The notes: generated by a model not told the origin, from the letters alone. 64,000 nucleotides of DNA from an uncultured Eubacterium sp. (GCA_910584595.1 CAJUBQ010000011.1:18081-82080), one strand, 5' to 3'. Positions 16,903 through 25,899 are shown, counted from the first letter of the stretch. Numbers and translations are program-made.

Positions 16903-17043
16903 ATAAAATCAATTCAATAGGTAAAAAGATAACTGATTGAACAGTTTATTTTTCATGCCTAAGGTTTGATTTTATTTTACTCTTAACTTTTCTTATCCTT
17001 AGGAAAGATTAGCCGTAGAGTAAAATCTACGGCTTTTTCTTTT
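16897..17043 (+). promoter_or_regulatory. ribosome-dependent transcription attenuator
   Basis: Segment 1, GAGTAGATAAAATC (16897-16910, end of the leader ORF), is complementary with one mismatch and a bulge to segment 2, GATTTTATTTTACTC (16968-16982). Segment 2 is also complementary to segment 3, AGAGTAAAATC (17017-17027), inside the terminator. The terminator is AGCCGTAGA (17011-17019) / TCTACGGCT (17026-17034) plus TTTTCTTTT. CCTAAGG (16958-16964) / CCTTAGG (16997-17003) can form another stem. Stalling over segment 1 would free 2 to pair with 3 and prevent termination. Confidence 0.75.
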
Positions 17044-17070
17044 GACCAAACATGAAAGGAGAACTTAGTT

Positions 17071-17904
17071 ATGTATGACAATTTACTCACTATTTTTGAA
17101 AAGCCATCTCTTTACAAAAAAATGGAGATCCCCTTTTGGGATGACGAACATATATCGTTGCAAATGTTAAAAGCGCATTTAAATCCAGAGTTTAATGGAG
17201 CAAGTAGAAAATTAGATTTTATAAATAAATCTGCCGACTGGATAACAAGAATTGTTCGGCCATCAGAATTTAATGAACTCCTTGATATAGGTTGTGGTCC
17301 TGGTATATATGCTGAAAGGTTTGCTCAATTTGGTTACTCGGTTACAGGGATTGATTTTTCAAAGCGCTCTATAAATTATGCGACAAGTTCTGCCGCTAAA
17401 CAAAACCTTAATATACAGTATCTGTATCAGGACTACTTGAACATGAACTTGAACAAAACTTTTGATTTTTCAACTTTAATTTACTGTGACTATGGTGCTT
17501 TATCATCAGAAGATAGGAAAACTTTATTGAAAGTGGTATATACACATCTAAGGCCCGGAGGGAAATTTTTGCTGGATGTATTTTCAATGAGTAAGTACAA
17601 CTGTTTTGAAGAAAAGAACACATGGAATATATATCCGACAGGCGGCTTTTGGAAGAAAGAAAAGTACCTTGAGTTTAACTCGTCTTTTCGGTACTCAGAT
17701 TGTGTCACATTGGAGCAAACATCCATCATTTCTCCAAATGATCCTGCTGCTATTTACTATATCTGGAATACCTATTTTACAAAGGAAACTCTAATCAATG
17801 AAATGAAATCAGAAGGTTTTAAAATATGTGAAGTATTTAGCGATGTAGCAGGAAAACCGTATTGTGAAGATAGTCTAACGATAGCTGTCTTGTTAGAGAA
17901 GTAA
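17071..17904 (+). CDS. class I SAM-dependent methyltransferase behind an attenuator
   Basis: The 277-residue protein has motif I LLDIGCGPGIYAERFAQFGY (residues about 71-90), motif II VTGIDFS and the post-motif LRPGGKFLLDVFSMSK. An N-terminal extension of about 65 residues precedes the Rossmann domain. Substrate cannot be read from sequence; placement behind a translation-sensing attenuator suggests a role in protecting translation, for example against a ribosome-targeting drug. AAAGGAG lies before the ATG. The cassette interrupted the XRE gene at 17837-18280. Confidence 0.85.
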   Translation: MYDNLLTIFEKPSLYKKMEIPFWDDEHISLQMLKAHLNPEFNGASRKLDFINKSADWITRIVRPSEFNELLDIGCGPGIYAERFAQFGYSVTGIDFSKRSINYATSSAAKQNLNIQYLYQDYLNMNLNKTFDFSTLIYCDYGALSSEDRKTLLKVVYTHLRPGGKFLLDVFSMSKYNCFEEKNTWNIYPTGGFWKKEKYLEFNSSFRYSDCVTLEQTSIISPNDPAAIYYIWNTYFTKETLINEMKSEGFKICEVFSDVAGKPYCEDSLTIAVLLEK

Positions 17905-18280
17905 AAAAGAAAATTTTATATTGCAGTGGCACTCTGCCGAATAAAAAAAACCGTAAGTCGGCAGGGTGATTTGCTATAACCGGCAAATAGTGTTCCGGGC
18001 AAAGTTTCAGCTTGTGGCTGACCCGTTGCCGCTGTTCGCTGTCCCCTCGCATGATTTCCGGGTTGAAATACCGTTCTACGGGAAGCCCGCAGATTTTAAT
18101 AAGCTGGATCACAACCGGGAGGCTGGGGATCGTGCCTTTATTCTCAATATTGGCAAGATAGCGCCATTCAATACCCACCATTTCAGCCAGCGTTTTACGC
18201 GCCAGATGTTTTGCTTTCCGTGCGGCTTTTACATCCGCGCCGAAAGTTTCAAAACCGGGACAATCTTCAACATTCGCCAT
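17837..18280 (-). pseudogene. XRE regulator truncated by methyltransferase cassette
   Basis: Residues 1-100 (TFGADVKAARKAKHLARKTL, then WRYLANIENKGTIPSLPVVI and ERYFNPEIMRG) parallel the 115-residue regulator at 8350-8697, including CPEHYLPVI near the end. After that the reading frame runs into unrelated AT-rich sequence overlapping the end of the methyltransferase gene. The natural last 15-20 residues are thus replaced, with the break at about 17960-17980. It may still fold, but is best called truncated. Confidence 0.7.
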
Positions 18281-18739
18281 ATAGCATCACCCATTTACAT
18301 TGTATAATTCATACTTTGTCCGTGGAATGTTGTTATATGCGGGTTAATTAAACTTTATAATTCATATTTCTTTGATTATAAGAACGCAAAACCATGAAAA
18401 CAAAGCAAACTAATCCGGGCCCTCCTGAACAGCTCCTAAGAAAGCGCCGGACATGTCAGCCTGTTGGCCCTATACCCATCGTTTTCCTATGGGTTTATTC
18501 TACGCATTTCAAAGCTCGTTCCGGCAGGTATTTGATATATCATTCTGCCACCCCACCGACCACCGCCGAAAAGCCTTGATTTCTGCGAGCTTTTTGTCCT
18601 CTAAATGCGTAGATAGGATGAGCATTTCAGCTCTCGTGTTCTGCGTACTGTTTACAGTGATGCTACATTCTATAATTCATATTCTGTTCCTTGTATTCTT
18701 CGAGAAAACGAATTATAATGAATAAATTGGAGGTGTATT
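18281..18739. other. intergenic region with repeated TATAATTCATA and long inverted repeat
   Basis: No gene seen. TATAATTCATA occurs at 18303-18313, 18356-18366 and 18671-18681 (also 8720-8730). A long imperfect inverted repeat pairs CTACGCATTT (18500-18509) and AAAGCTCG (18511-18518) with CGAGCTTT (18586-18593) and AAATGCGTAG (18603-18612). The composition of 18394-18600 resembles the GC-richer scraps. Confidence 0.5.
18691..18719 (+). promoter_or_regulatory. promoter of HTH/two-component genes
   Basis: TTGTAT (18691-18696), 17-base spacer, TATAAT (18714-18719). A TATAATTCATA motif lies just upstream. Confidence 0.7.
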
Positions 18740-18934
18740 ATGGACTATATGACTTTGAAAGAAGCAGGTGAAAAATGGGGCGTGACTCCCCGATGGATAA
18801 ATTATTACTGTGCTGCATCCCGTATCCCCGGAGCCATAAAAATGGGGACAGTATGGTTAATCCCGAAAGACGCCGAAAAGCCCTTAGATATGCGAACGAA
18901 ACAAGGAAAGGAATTAAAACATGAAACCATATAA
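18740..18934 (+). CDS. small excisionase-like HTH protein
   Basis: A 64-residue protein: MDYMTLKEAGEKWGVTPRWI, then IPGAIKMGTVWLIPKDAEKP. This is the HTH_17/excisionase-like winged helix often found before VanR-like two-component genes in ICE cargo. TGGAGGTG lies before the ATG. It overlaps the response regulator by 14 bases. Confidence 0.75.
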   Translation: MDYMTLKEAGEKWGVTPRWINYYCAASRIPGAIKMGTVWLIPKDAEKPLDMRTKQGKELKHETI

Positions 18935-19592
18935 GATACTGATTATTGAAGATGATCCTGTTATACAAAGCGAATTGGAAATCCTTTTGCGCGGCAATGG
19001 ATATACTGCTGTTTCAGTAAAGGATTTTTCAAAGGTGAACGATACTTTTAGAGCAGAAGATCCACACCTTGTCTTATTAGATATTAAATTGCCCAATGAA
19101 AGCGGCTTTTCTATCTGTTCTCAAATTCGCAGCAATTCAAATGTTCCAATTATTTTTGTAACAAGCTGCAATACAGATATGGATGAACTCAACAGCATCA
19201 TGCTGGGCGGTGACGCCTTTATTACAAAACCCTATCACACGGCGATTCTTCTGGCAAAAATCGCATCCCTACTCAAACGGTCATACCCGGTACAGCAGAA
19301 TGAGCAAATGGTCTATGGTGCTACGGTGCTACACTTGGAATCCAGTAGCTTGGATTATGATGGACAGAGTGTGGAACTAACCAAAAACGAACTGAAAATT
19401 CTTTATTACCTATTCAAAAATGCAGGAAAAATCTGTGCCCGTAGAGATATAGTAGAGTTTTTATGGGATAATCAACTCTATGTGGATGACAACGCTCTAA
19501 GCGTCAACATCAACCGTATCCGTGAAAAATTGACAGGTATCGGTCTGACAGATTTTATCAAAACAAAGCATCGACAGGGGTACACAGTATGA
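18921..19592 (+). CDS. OmpR-family response regulator
   Basis: A 223-residue protein with receiver domain 1-120 (acidic pocket EDD 10-12, phospho-acceptor Asp 54 in LVLLDIKLP, Lys 103 in FITKPY) and C-terminal winged helix (LTKNELKILYYLFKNAGKI, then VNINRIREKL). It pairs with the kinase, sharing ATGA, and likely acts on the ABC transporter promoter at 20603-20703. Confidence 0.92.
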   Translation: MKPYKILIIEDDPVIQSELEILLRGNGYTAVSVKDFSKVNDTFRAEDPHLVLLDIKLPNESGFSICSQIRSNSNVPIIFVTSCNTDMDELNSIMLGGDAFITKPYHTAILLAKIASLLKRSYPVQQNEQMVYGATVLHLESSSLDYDGQSVELTKNELKILYYLFKNAGKICARRDIVEFLWDNQLYVDDNALSVNINRIREKLTGIGLTDFIKTKHRQGYTV

Positions 19593-20602
19593 ACCGCAGA
19601 CAGTATTGGAAAAATAGAATCCCATTCCTGCTGACCAACCTGATCTGCATGGTTGCGCTTACTGTATTCCTGCTGGTATGTGGCAATCCTATTTCTGTGG
19701 TACTACTGATTTCTGCGGTATGGGCGCTGATCTTGTTGGCAGGTCTGTTCCTTACTTACTGGAAGCGACAGCGACAAATGCGACAGCTTTTAGACATGAC
19801 CGGTCAGCTTTCGGAACGCTATCTCGTTTCCGAAGTGATGGAGTTGCCGGAACAGGCAGAGGATCAGGTTTACTATCGGCTTTTGAAAATGGCCGGAAAA
19901 TCTATGTTGGAACAGATTGGAACGGTTTGTCAGGAACGTCAGGAATACAAGGAATATATTGAACAGTGGATTCACGAGATCAAAACGCCTATTACCGCTA
20001 TGAAACTACTGTGCGAAAACCATCGGACAGACTGGACAAAGGAACTGCTGTTGGAACTCGAAAAGACCAACCGCTTTACTGAACAGGCGCTTTATTATGC
20101 CCGCAGCGAACATACTGAGAAAGATTATTCTGTTCGTGAAATGGCTCTGGCCCAAGTGGTGCATCAGGCGATTGCGGACAACAAATACCTGCTGCTCCAG
20201 AGCGGGGTGCGGCTGAAAGTGGAGGAAATGCAGGATACAGTTTATTCTGATGAAAAATGGGTGCGGTTCATTCTAAACCAACTAATTGCCAATGCGGTCA
20301 AATATCGGGCCGAGCAGCCGATTATTCGCTTTTCCGCCCGTAGGCAACGAGATCAAGTGGTTCTTGTGGTGGAGGATAACGGAATCGGAATTTCACTCGC
20401 TGACCTGCCTCGCGTCTTTGAAAAAGGATTTACTGGGCAGAACGGGCGCATGATCCAGCAGTCCACAGGGATCGGCCTATACCTGTGTAAACGCCTCTGT
20501 GACAAGCTGGGTATCAGCATTACAGCGGCATCATCTGAACATGGCGCATCTATTTCTCTGGCTTTTCACATTAACTGTCTGATCCATGAGGTGCAGAGCT
20601 AA
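19589..20602 (+). CDS. sensor histidine kinase, BceS-like
   Basis: A 337-residue kinase with two closely spaced N-terminal helices (about 12-31 and 35-57) and almost no outside loop, the intramembrane-sensing type. H-box QWIHEIKTPITAMKL (His 129), N-box NQLIANAVKYR, G1 VEDNGIGIS, F-box and G2 STGIGLYLCKR are present. Such kinases sense peptide antibiotics through their partner BceAB-type transporter, which follows here. Confidence 0.92.
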   Translation: MNRRQYWKNRIPFLLTNLICMVALTVFLLVCGNPISVVLLISAVWALILLAGLFLTYWKRQRQMRQLLDMTGQLSERYLVSEVMELPEQAEDQVYYRLLKMAGKSMLEQIGTVCQERQEYKEYIEQWIHEIKTPITAMKLLCENHRTDWTKELLLELEKTNRFTEQALYYARSEHTEKDYSVREMALAQVVHQAIADNKYLLLQSGVRLKVEEMQDTVYSDEKWVRFILNQLIANAVKYRAEQPIIRFSARRQRDQVVLVVEDNGIGISLADLPRVFEKGFTGQNGRMIQQSTGIGLYLCKRLCDKLGISITAASSEHGASISLAFHINCLIHEVQS

Positions 20603-20617
20603 AATGGTTCTGCACTT

Positions 20618-20644
20618 CTTACATTTCTGTTAGAACTTTGTAAG
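20618..20644 (+). promoter_or_regulatory. likely response-regulator operator before the ABC genes
   Basis: CTTACA (20618-20623) and TGTAAG (20639-20644) form an inverted repeat, with TTGATA at 20650 beyond. BceR-type regulators bind TTACA/TGTAA dyads upstream of their transporter genes. The -10 box is uncertain. Confidence 0.55.
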
Positions 20645-20703
20645 AAAACTTGATACAAATGGCGTTCATATTATTTTACAATAGGATTAGAGGTGATAAT
20701 ACT

Positions 20704-21456
20704 ATGAAAGAAGTTTTGAAGCTGGAACATATCCAGAAGTATTACGGAAATGGCGGTAACATCACAAAAGCGATTCAAGACATCAGTTTTTCCGTTCAGG
20801 AGGGGGAATTTGTAGGGATTATGGGCGCGTCTGGCTCCGGCAAGACCACCCTGCTTAACTGCATTTCCACTATTGATACGGTCAGCGCAGGACATATCCA
20901 TTTGGACGGGACTGATGTGACAGAGATAAACGAAAAGCAGATTGCCCGGTTTCGCCGGGAAAATCTGGGCTTTGTATTTCAGGACTTTAACCTGCTGGAC
21001 ACCCTGACCATTTCCGAGAACATTGCTCTAGCATTGACAATCAACAAGGTTCCCGCAGGTGAGATCGACGGGCGGGTACAAGAAATGTCCAGTAAACTAA
21101 ACATCACGGATATTCTGAAAAAATACCCCTATCAGGTATCCGGCGGCCAAAAGCAACGGTGCGCCTGCGCCAGAGCCATCATCAACAATCCTAAGCTGAT
21201 TCTGGCGGACGAACCCACCGGCGCACTGGACAGCCATTCGTCCCAGATGCTGCTATCCACTATCCAGAGCATCAACGAAACGCTGGGTGCAACCATACTA
21301 ATGGTAACGCATGACGCCTTTTCTGCGAGTTATGCAAATCGTATTCTCTTTTTGCGCGACGGCACGATTTTTACGGAAATCCGCAAAGGCAACGATTCTC
21401 GCAGAACTTTCTTTAACAAGATTTTAGATGTCCTCACCATGATGGGAGGGAATTGA
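20704..21456 (+). CDS. BceA-like ABC transporter ATPase
   Basis: ATG 20704 after TTAGAGGTG; the frame to 20650 has no ribosome site. The 250-residue protein has Walker A GASGSGKTT, Q-loop FVFQDFNLL, signature VSGGQKQR, Walker B LILADEPTGALD and MVTHD. These are the MacB/BceA-type features. It forms the ATPase of a peptide-antibiotic sensing and detoxification transporter with the FtsX-type permease downstream. Confidence 0.92.
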   Translation: MKEVLKLEHIQKYYGNGGNITKAIQDISFSVQEGEFVGIMGASGSGKTTLLNCISTIDTVSAGHIHLDGTDVTEINEKQIARFRRENLGFVFQDFNLLDTLTISENIALALTINKVPAGEIDGRVQEMSSKLNITDILKKYPYQVSGGQKQRCACARAIINNPKLILADEPTGALDSHSSQMLLSTIQSINETLGATILMVTHDAFSASYANRILFLRDGTIFTEIRKGNDSRRTFFNKILDVLTMMGGN

Positions 21457-21460
21457 AATT

Positions 21461-23515
21461 ATGCTTGCAAGTCTTTCACAACGTAATATGAAACGGCAGT
21501 TAAGTGAATATAAGATTTTTTGGTTTTCCCTTATCGGCGTTGTTGCCCTTATGTATGCGTTCAATTCTCTTATTGTTTCTCATACTATGCAACAGCTTTT
21601 TCGTTTATTTGCCGAGAGCGGAAACGGTGATATTGGCGTGATTGCCGCCCTTTTTTCTGCCGTCGTTGTATTTGCACTTGGGTGGTTTATCAGCTACATG
21701 ATGGACTTCATCTTACAGCGTCGCAGCAAGGAAATTAGCACCTATATGATATTGGGTGTAGAAAAAGGCGACATTTGCAAAATGATATTTAAGGAAAATG
21801 CTTTTTTGGGCCTTATGGCTGTTATTGTGGGCTTTGGCTTTGGGATTTTAGTTTCTAAAATATTAGAAAGTTTTGTTTCAAATCTATTCCACTTTCAAGA
21901 AGCATTATTAGCTTTTCTTTCTGTATCAGCAGTCGGCTTGACTTGCATCGAATTTTGCATTGTCTATATAATCGCACTGATTAAGACGAATAGAAAAGTA
22001 CAAACGGTTAAATTGATAGATCTGTTGAATTACAGTCGGAACAACAGTAGTGTTCGTGAACACCAATCTAAAACTGGCTTCATGTTTTTGCTGATTTCCG
22101 TGGTAATGCTCATTGTAAGTTTCTATTTGTTTGCGGGAACAAAACAGACAGTGGCAAGCATTACCGCAGGTGCAGTTTCGGCAATGTTGGGGCTGTTGTT
22201 CTTCTTTCGAGGATTTATTTATATCATACACGAAATGCTTAATAAATCTCAGAACTGGAAATACAAAGGAAGTCGTTTAGTTACCTTACGAATGTTCCTT
22301 TCAAAATCCAACAAAATGAGTTTCTCATTAGGTGTTATCTCAATTTTATTCACCTGCACCATCGTTTGTATTGGTATGACAAATGCTTTTTATCAGGTCA
22401 TGGAGAAAGCAGTTGTTATGCAGCCATTCGACCTTGCGATTGTTCATGTAGGTGAGAACGGTGATTATAGCCAATATTCCTCATTCTTGAATGAACGCAT
22501 TGATGTAGACAACCAATATTCCTATTGCTTATATACAGATAAAAGCACACAATTTACTGACATTAGAAATCGTGTCTTAACAAAATACTGGAACAGGGCA
22601 AGCAAAACCGTATCAATCAACGACTATGTTATTGCAGAAAACCAGTACGATGCCTTTATGAAATATAGTGATTATTGTAATTTGCGAGCAATGTTGGGCC
22701 TGCCTCAAATACCATTGTCAGAAGAACAATACATCATTCATTGCCTGCCATATCTGAAAGATACATTTACAAATTTTCAGATTGAAAAAGGCACTCTGGT
22801 TTGCAAGGATATTTTTACCGAGGCGTTCTCACAGTATGGTGGATATGGTAACGGCCAAGATTTTGTAATCGTTGTCCCGGATCACTATATTGAAAATATG
22901 GAAGCGATGTACAGCCTCTATGTTGCTCAATCCGAAACAGTGATTGATATGTCTGAATTGGAAAACGAATTTCCGCAAGTTAGGCCATTGAACTCCAATG
23001 TGGTTGCTTCCGGGGAAAACGGATACACAACAAAAATCCTCGACAAAGGAAACTATTACTACATGGGCAAATTAGCAAGTACACCTACCAGCCAAGCTAT
23101 CTTAATTATTCTGCCATTGTGCTACTTGTCGCTGGTTATCGGCATAATTAGTATTGTAATACTCGCTGTTCAACTTTTGACGGAAGTGAAAACAATAAAG
23201 CGTCAATACAATGTAATGAGAACACTTGGAAACGAGGTGATTGTTCTTGAAAAAATGTTGAGAGATCATATATTTCTTTACTTCGCATTGCCATTTATTC
23301 CTGCAATAGTCATTGGTAGTTGCTTACTAAAGTCAATGAGCCATACGCTTTTTATAGCTTCTTATGATGTGCCTGTATTTGATAATCTAACCGCATTGAT
23401 AGCACTTGTGGTTTTGAGTGCTTTACTGATTTTTACCCTTATTTATCTCCTGTATGCGTTTATTGCCTCTCAGTCTATGAGGAAGGAAATAATCCCTCTA
23501 ACATTAGAAAAATAA
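21461..23515 (+). CDS. BceB-like FtsX-domain permease
   Basis: A 684-residue membrane protein: FtsX-like block of four helices near the N-terminus, further helices to about residue 300, a roughly 200-residue extracellular domain (about 310-530) and C-terminal FtsX helices. This is the ten-helix BceB layout with the ligand-sensing outer loop. It starts 4 bases after the ATPase gene (GGGAGGGAATTG ribosome site). Together with 18921-20602 it makes a complete Bce-type resistance module; the antibiotic is unknown. Confidence 0.9.
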   Translation: MLASLSQRNMKRQLSEYKIFWFSLIGVVALMYAFNSLIVSHTMQQLFRLFAESGNGDIGVIAALFSAVVVFALGWFISYMMDFILQRRSKEISTYMILGVEKGDICKMIFKENAFLGLMAVIVGFGFGILVSKILESFVSNLFHFQEALLAFLSVSAVGLTCIEFCIVYIIALIKTNRKVQTVKLIDLLNYSRNNSSVREHQSKTGFMFLLISVVMLIVSFYLFAGTKQTVASITAGAVSAMLGLLFFFRGFIYIIHEMLNKSQNWKYKGSRLVTLRMFLSKSNKMSFSLGVISILFTCTIVCIGMTNAFYQVMEKAVVMQPFDLAIVHVGENGDYSQYSSFLNERIDVDNQYSYCLYTDKSTQFTDIRNRVLTKYWNRASKTVSINDYVIAENQYDAFMKYSDYCNLRAMLGLPQIPLSEEQYIIHCLPYLKDTFTNFQIEKGTLVCKDIFTEAFSQYGGYGNGQDFVIVVPDHYIENMEAMYSLYVAQSETVIDMSELENEFPQVRPLNSNVVASGENGYTTKILDKGNYYYMGKLASTPTSQAILIILPLCYLSLVIGIISIVILAVQLLTEVKTIKRQYNVMRTLGNEVIVLEKMLRDHIFLYFALPFIPAIVIGSCLLKSMSHTLFIASYDVPVFDNLTALIALVVLSALLIFTLIYLLYAFIASQSMRKEIIPLTLEK

Positions 23516-23540
23516 GTAGAATAGAAATTTCATCTGCCGG

Positions 23541-23567
23541 ACGACGGCAAAAGAAAAAAGCCGTCGT
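23541..23567. terminator. hairpin after the Bce module
   Basis: ACGACGGC (23541-23548) pairs with GCCGTCGT (23560-23567). A second hairpin AAACGGC/GCCGTTT follows at about 23593-23625. No T tract after the first. The rest of 23516-23785 is GC-rich scrap with a lone ribosome site and ATG at 23697, as at 10791. Confidence 0.5.
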
Positions 23568-23785
23568 ACAGCAGCCCTATTCACGCGCCCATGAAACGGC
23601 AGCTCTAAATTTGAGCCGCCGTTTCCTTTTGCAGAAAACCCAACGACGACCCTACACCTTGCAATTTGACATGGCGGCAATCAGGAGGACGCCGCCATGC
23701 ACGGAAAAGTTTTTCGACATAAAACAACAAAGGCCATCTTATTAAAAAAGCCTGTTCTGCATCGTTTTTTTGCCACAAATAGATT

Positions 23786-24055
23786 TTATTTTATCTTTAT
23801 CTCGTCTGTATCACTAACCAGCCATTCCATTGATACATGCAAGGCTTTTGCCAGCATAAGCAATTCTGCATCGCAGACATGTCGCTGGTTCTTCTCTATA
23901 CGTGAGATGATCAGAGGCGTCATATCCTCCATGCCCATAAACTGAATCCTTTGGGCAAGCTCCTCTTGTGTAATCGGGGGCTTTTGCAGTGCGCGGCCCA
24001 ATCTTACTTTATCAGAGCATATATTTCCTTTTATTGTAAACATGCTTCTACCCAT
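23786..24055 (-). CDS. XRE-family HTH protein
   Basis: An 89-residue protein consisting mainly of a Cro/C1 HTH: VRLGRALQKPPITQEELAQRI, then TPLIISRIEKNQRHVCDAEL and LAKALHVSMEWLVSDTDE. The start is either 24055 or 24043 (MFTIKGN). Convergent to the Bce module; its own promoter region lies in 24056-24200. Probably the control gene at one edge of the cargo block. Confidence 0.75.
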   Translation of the reverse strand: MGRSMFTIKGNICSDKVRLGRALQKPPITQEELAQRIQFMGMEDMTPLIISRIEKNQRHVCDAELLMLAKALHVSMEWLVSDTDEIKIK

Positions 24056-24410
24056 TCATAAATCTCCATTTTCTCTGTCTTATTTAGATATTTTTTATCG
24101 CGTCTATTGATTTTATACTGAAACAAGATATAATGTTGGATAGGGTGGATATTTATTATCTTGTTTAGATAGAAATATGCTTTTTTTATGATTGTCCGCG
24201 ACCAATGCGGTTTATGCTTTGATAATAGCCATGTAGTGAGATTGCGTAGGGAAGAACTTCATTGGCGTGGTATGGCAGATAAAATGGCACAAAAGTGGCA
24301 TAGGAAATGCCGATGACATGGAAAAGAAAATCTGTTATACTTATATCGTCTACAAGTGGGTTCTCAGGAATCTGCTTGTTTTTTTATTTTCAGGAAAGGA
24401 GTTCGATACT
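24056..24410. other. intergenic junction region
   Basis: No gene seen in about 355 bases. It holds the divergent promoter regions of the XRE gene (leftwards) and of the zinc-ribbon gene (rightwards; TATACT near 24333). The cargo block probably meets the ICE-1 backbone here, based on gene content only. Confidence 0.4.
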
Positions 24411-24800
24411 ATGAAATACTGTCCATATTGCGGCAAAGAACTTGCAAATCCGGCAGCATCTTTTTGTACGGAATGCGGGGAATCGTTATCTTCTGCGGTA
24501 CCGGAGGAAGCGCCGGTTACCGAAGCGCAGCGGGAGAAGAAAAAGAGCAGCAAGAAGCATGTAAAGAAAAAAAGATATGCAGGAAAAACAAAAAGACCAG
24601 ATGTTCCTGCGAAAGCTGGTGGAGCATCTGAGCCAGTGAGAGAAGATGATTATGACGGCTATTATGATGATGTCCGTCCCATTGATGAAGGGGGAGGGCG
24701 TGAGGAGATTGACAAGGCGCTGGTTAAAAAGATTATATTGGTGGTGGCATGCGTTCTCTTAATTGCCGGAGCTTGTGTTGCACTTATGTACTTGATATAA
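24411..24800 (+). CDS. zinc-ribbon membrane-anchored protein
   Basis: ATG 24411 follows GGAAAGGAG; the longer frame from 24267 is not needed. The 129-residue protein begins with a zinc ribbon (MKYCPYCGKELANPAASFCTECG: two CxxC pairs), then a lysine-rich and acidic disordered linker, and one C-terminal helix IILVVACVLLIAGACVALMYL. Tail-anchored, with the zinc ribbon inside the cell; role unknown. Confidence 0.75.
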   Translation: MKYCPYCGKELANPAASFCTECGESLSSAVPEEAPVTEAQREKKKSSKKHVKKKRYAGKTKRPDVPAKAGGASEPVREDDYDGYYDDVRPIDEGGGREEIDKALVKKIILVVACVLLIAGACVALMYLI

Positions 24801-24816
24801 ACAGCGTAATAAAATG

Positions 24817-24845
24817 TTGTAAATCACCTTATCCAATCGTGTAAT
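24817..24845 (+). promoter_or_regulatory. TTGTAA-N17-TGTAAT promoter, copy 1
   Basis: TTGTAA (24817-24822), 17 bases ending AATCG, TGTAAT (24840-24845). The same boxes, spacing and AATCG occur at 49407-49435 before the ParM-like gene. Confidence 0.6.
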
Positions 24846-24874
24846 GTAATTGAAAGGTCAAAGAGGTGATGAAC

Positions 24875-25438
24875 ATGATTTATTTGTCCAAAGGGATTGT
24901 AAAAGAAAACTCCACGGAACATCTTCTCCAGGTGGCGAGATGTGGTCAGGAATATAGCTTATCCGGAGAACAGGCGGTGTTGTGGCTGAACGGGAGGTTT
25001 GGATTTTCCGAAGTTAAAACAGAATCGGAGAAGCGGACGCTGAAGCATTTGGCAAGAATGGGTCTGGCAGAAACGGGAGCAGAAAATACTGATGTGGCAA
25101 GATACAGAATCCTCACACAGTGTGTTTGCTGCCCGGCAATCAATGCAAAACCAGAGATTTTTTTGAGCCGCGCAGAAAAGGAAATATTAATGTGGCTTTG
25201 GAATGCCGGACTTCGGCTGACGGTAGCAGAAATTATCTTTCTTAGAGAGCATAAGATCAGGCCTGAACCCCGATATCTCCATGCTGAAAACCGGCAGGCG
25301 TTGGTGGAGGCGATCTACACAAAGAATACCATCGCAGATAATTGTCTGGAGCAGATCATGGAATGCGCAGAATGCAGGGATGAAACCATAAGGATATTGC
25401 TCGGCCTGCTGAAGAAAAAGAAACTAATCGTATTGTGA
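24875..25438 (+). CDS. hypothetical protein, 187 aa
   Basis: ATG 24875 lies 6 bases after AGAGGTG; GTG 24866 and ATG 24869 fall within the ribosome site. Soluble, mostly helical, with a paired-cysteine stretch CVCCPA and CAECRDE near the C-terminus. No family recognised. It begins a short operon with the two following genes. Confidence 0.6.
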   Translation: MIYLSKGIVKENSTEHLLQVARCGQEYSLSGEQAVLWLNGRFGFSEVKTESEKRTLKHLARMGLAETGAENTDVARYRILTQCVCCPAINAKPEIFLSRAEKEILMWLWNAGLRLTVAEIIFLREHKIRPEPRYLHAENRQALVEAIYTKNTIADNCLEQIMECAECRDETIRILLGLLKKKKLIVL

Positions 25439-25448
25439 GGTGAAGCAG

Positions 25449-25898
25449 ATGAAGGAGAGATTTTATGAGTTGCCAGCACCTTTACAAAAGCAGATTGCCA
25501 TAAGAATTGTAGGGGGTGCTGTTTTCTTGCTGTTGTTTGTTATCATCTTGCTTGGTTTTCGGGATTTCTATTTTAGCTTACCCTGCCTGCTGTTGTCCGG
25601 GTTTCTGCTTATAAACGGGATTCGACTATGCTATAATAGCTTTGCTGGCAACTATATGTGCATCCAGGGAACCTGCGAGAAAATTGAAACGGTCGGGCTC
25701 CGAAAAAGAACCAAAGGGATCTGGGTTCAACTGGAGGGAAACGTAGTGAAAATTCCTATTCGGCAAAGAATGAAGGTGCTCTCTATTGGCGATACTGTTA
25801 TTATATACTTATCAGACAAAACCCCGGTATATGAGCATGAGGGCAATTATATGATATGCAGCTACTATGCACTGGGAATAGAAAAGAGAGGTAATTAA
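25449..25898 (+). CDS. membrane protein, 149 aa
   Basis: ATG 25449 after GTGAGGTGAAG. Two hydrophobic segments (about 19-40 and 47-65) are followed by an 80-residue soluble beta-rich domain (TCEKIETVGLRKRTKGIWVQ onward), which could be an OB/SH3-like fold. No family recognised. Overlapping expression with its neighbours is likely. Confidence 0.6.
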   Translation: MKERFYELPAPLQKQIAIRIVGGAVFLLLFVIILLGFRDFYFSLPCLLLSGFLLINGIRLCYNSFAGNYMCIQGTCEKIETVGLRKRTKGIWVQLEGNVVKIPIRQRMKVLSIGDTVIIYLSDKTPVYEHEGNYMICSYYALGIEKRGN

Positions 25899-25899
25899 A

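Noticed and set aside
23697..23945. Small ORF with a ribosome site at 23697
   Set aside because: Mostly antisense to the XRE gene at 23786-24055; only the start region resembles other remnants.
24267..24410. N-terminal extension of the zinc-ribbon gene
   Set aside because: The ribosome site and zinc-ribbon start are at 24411; the extension has no family features.
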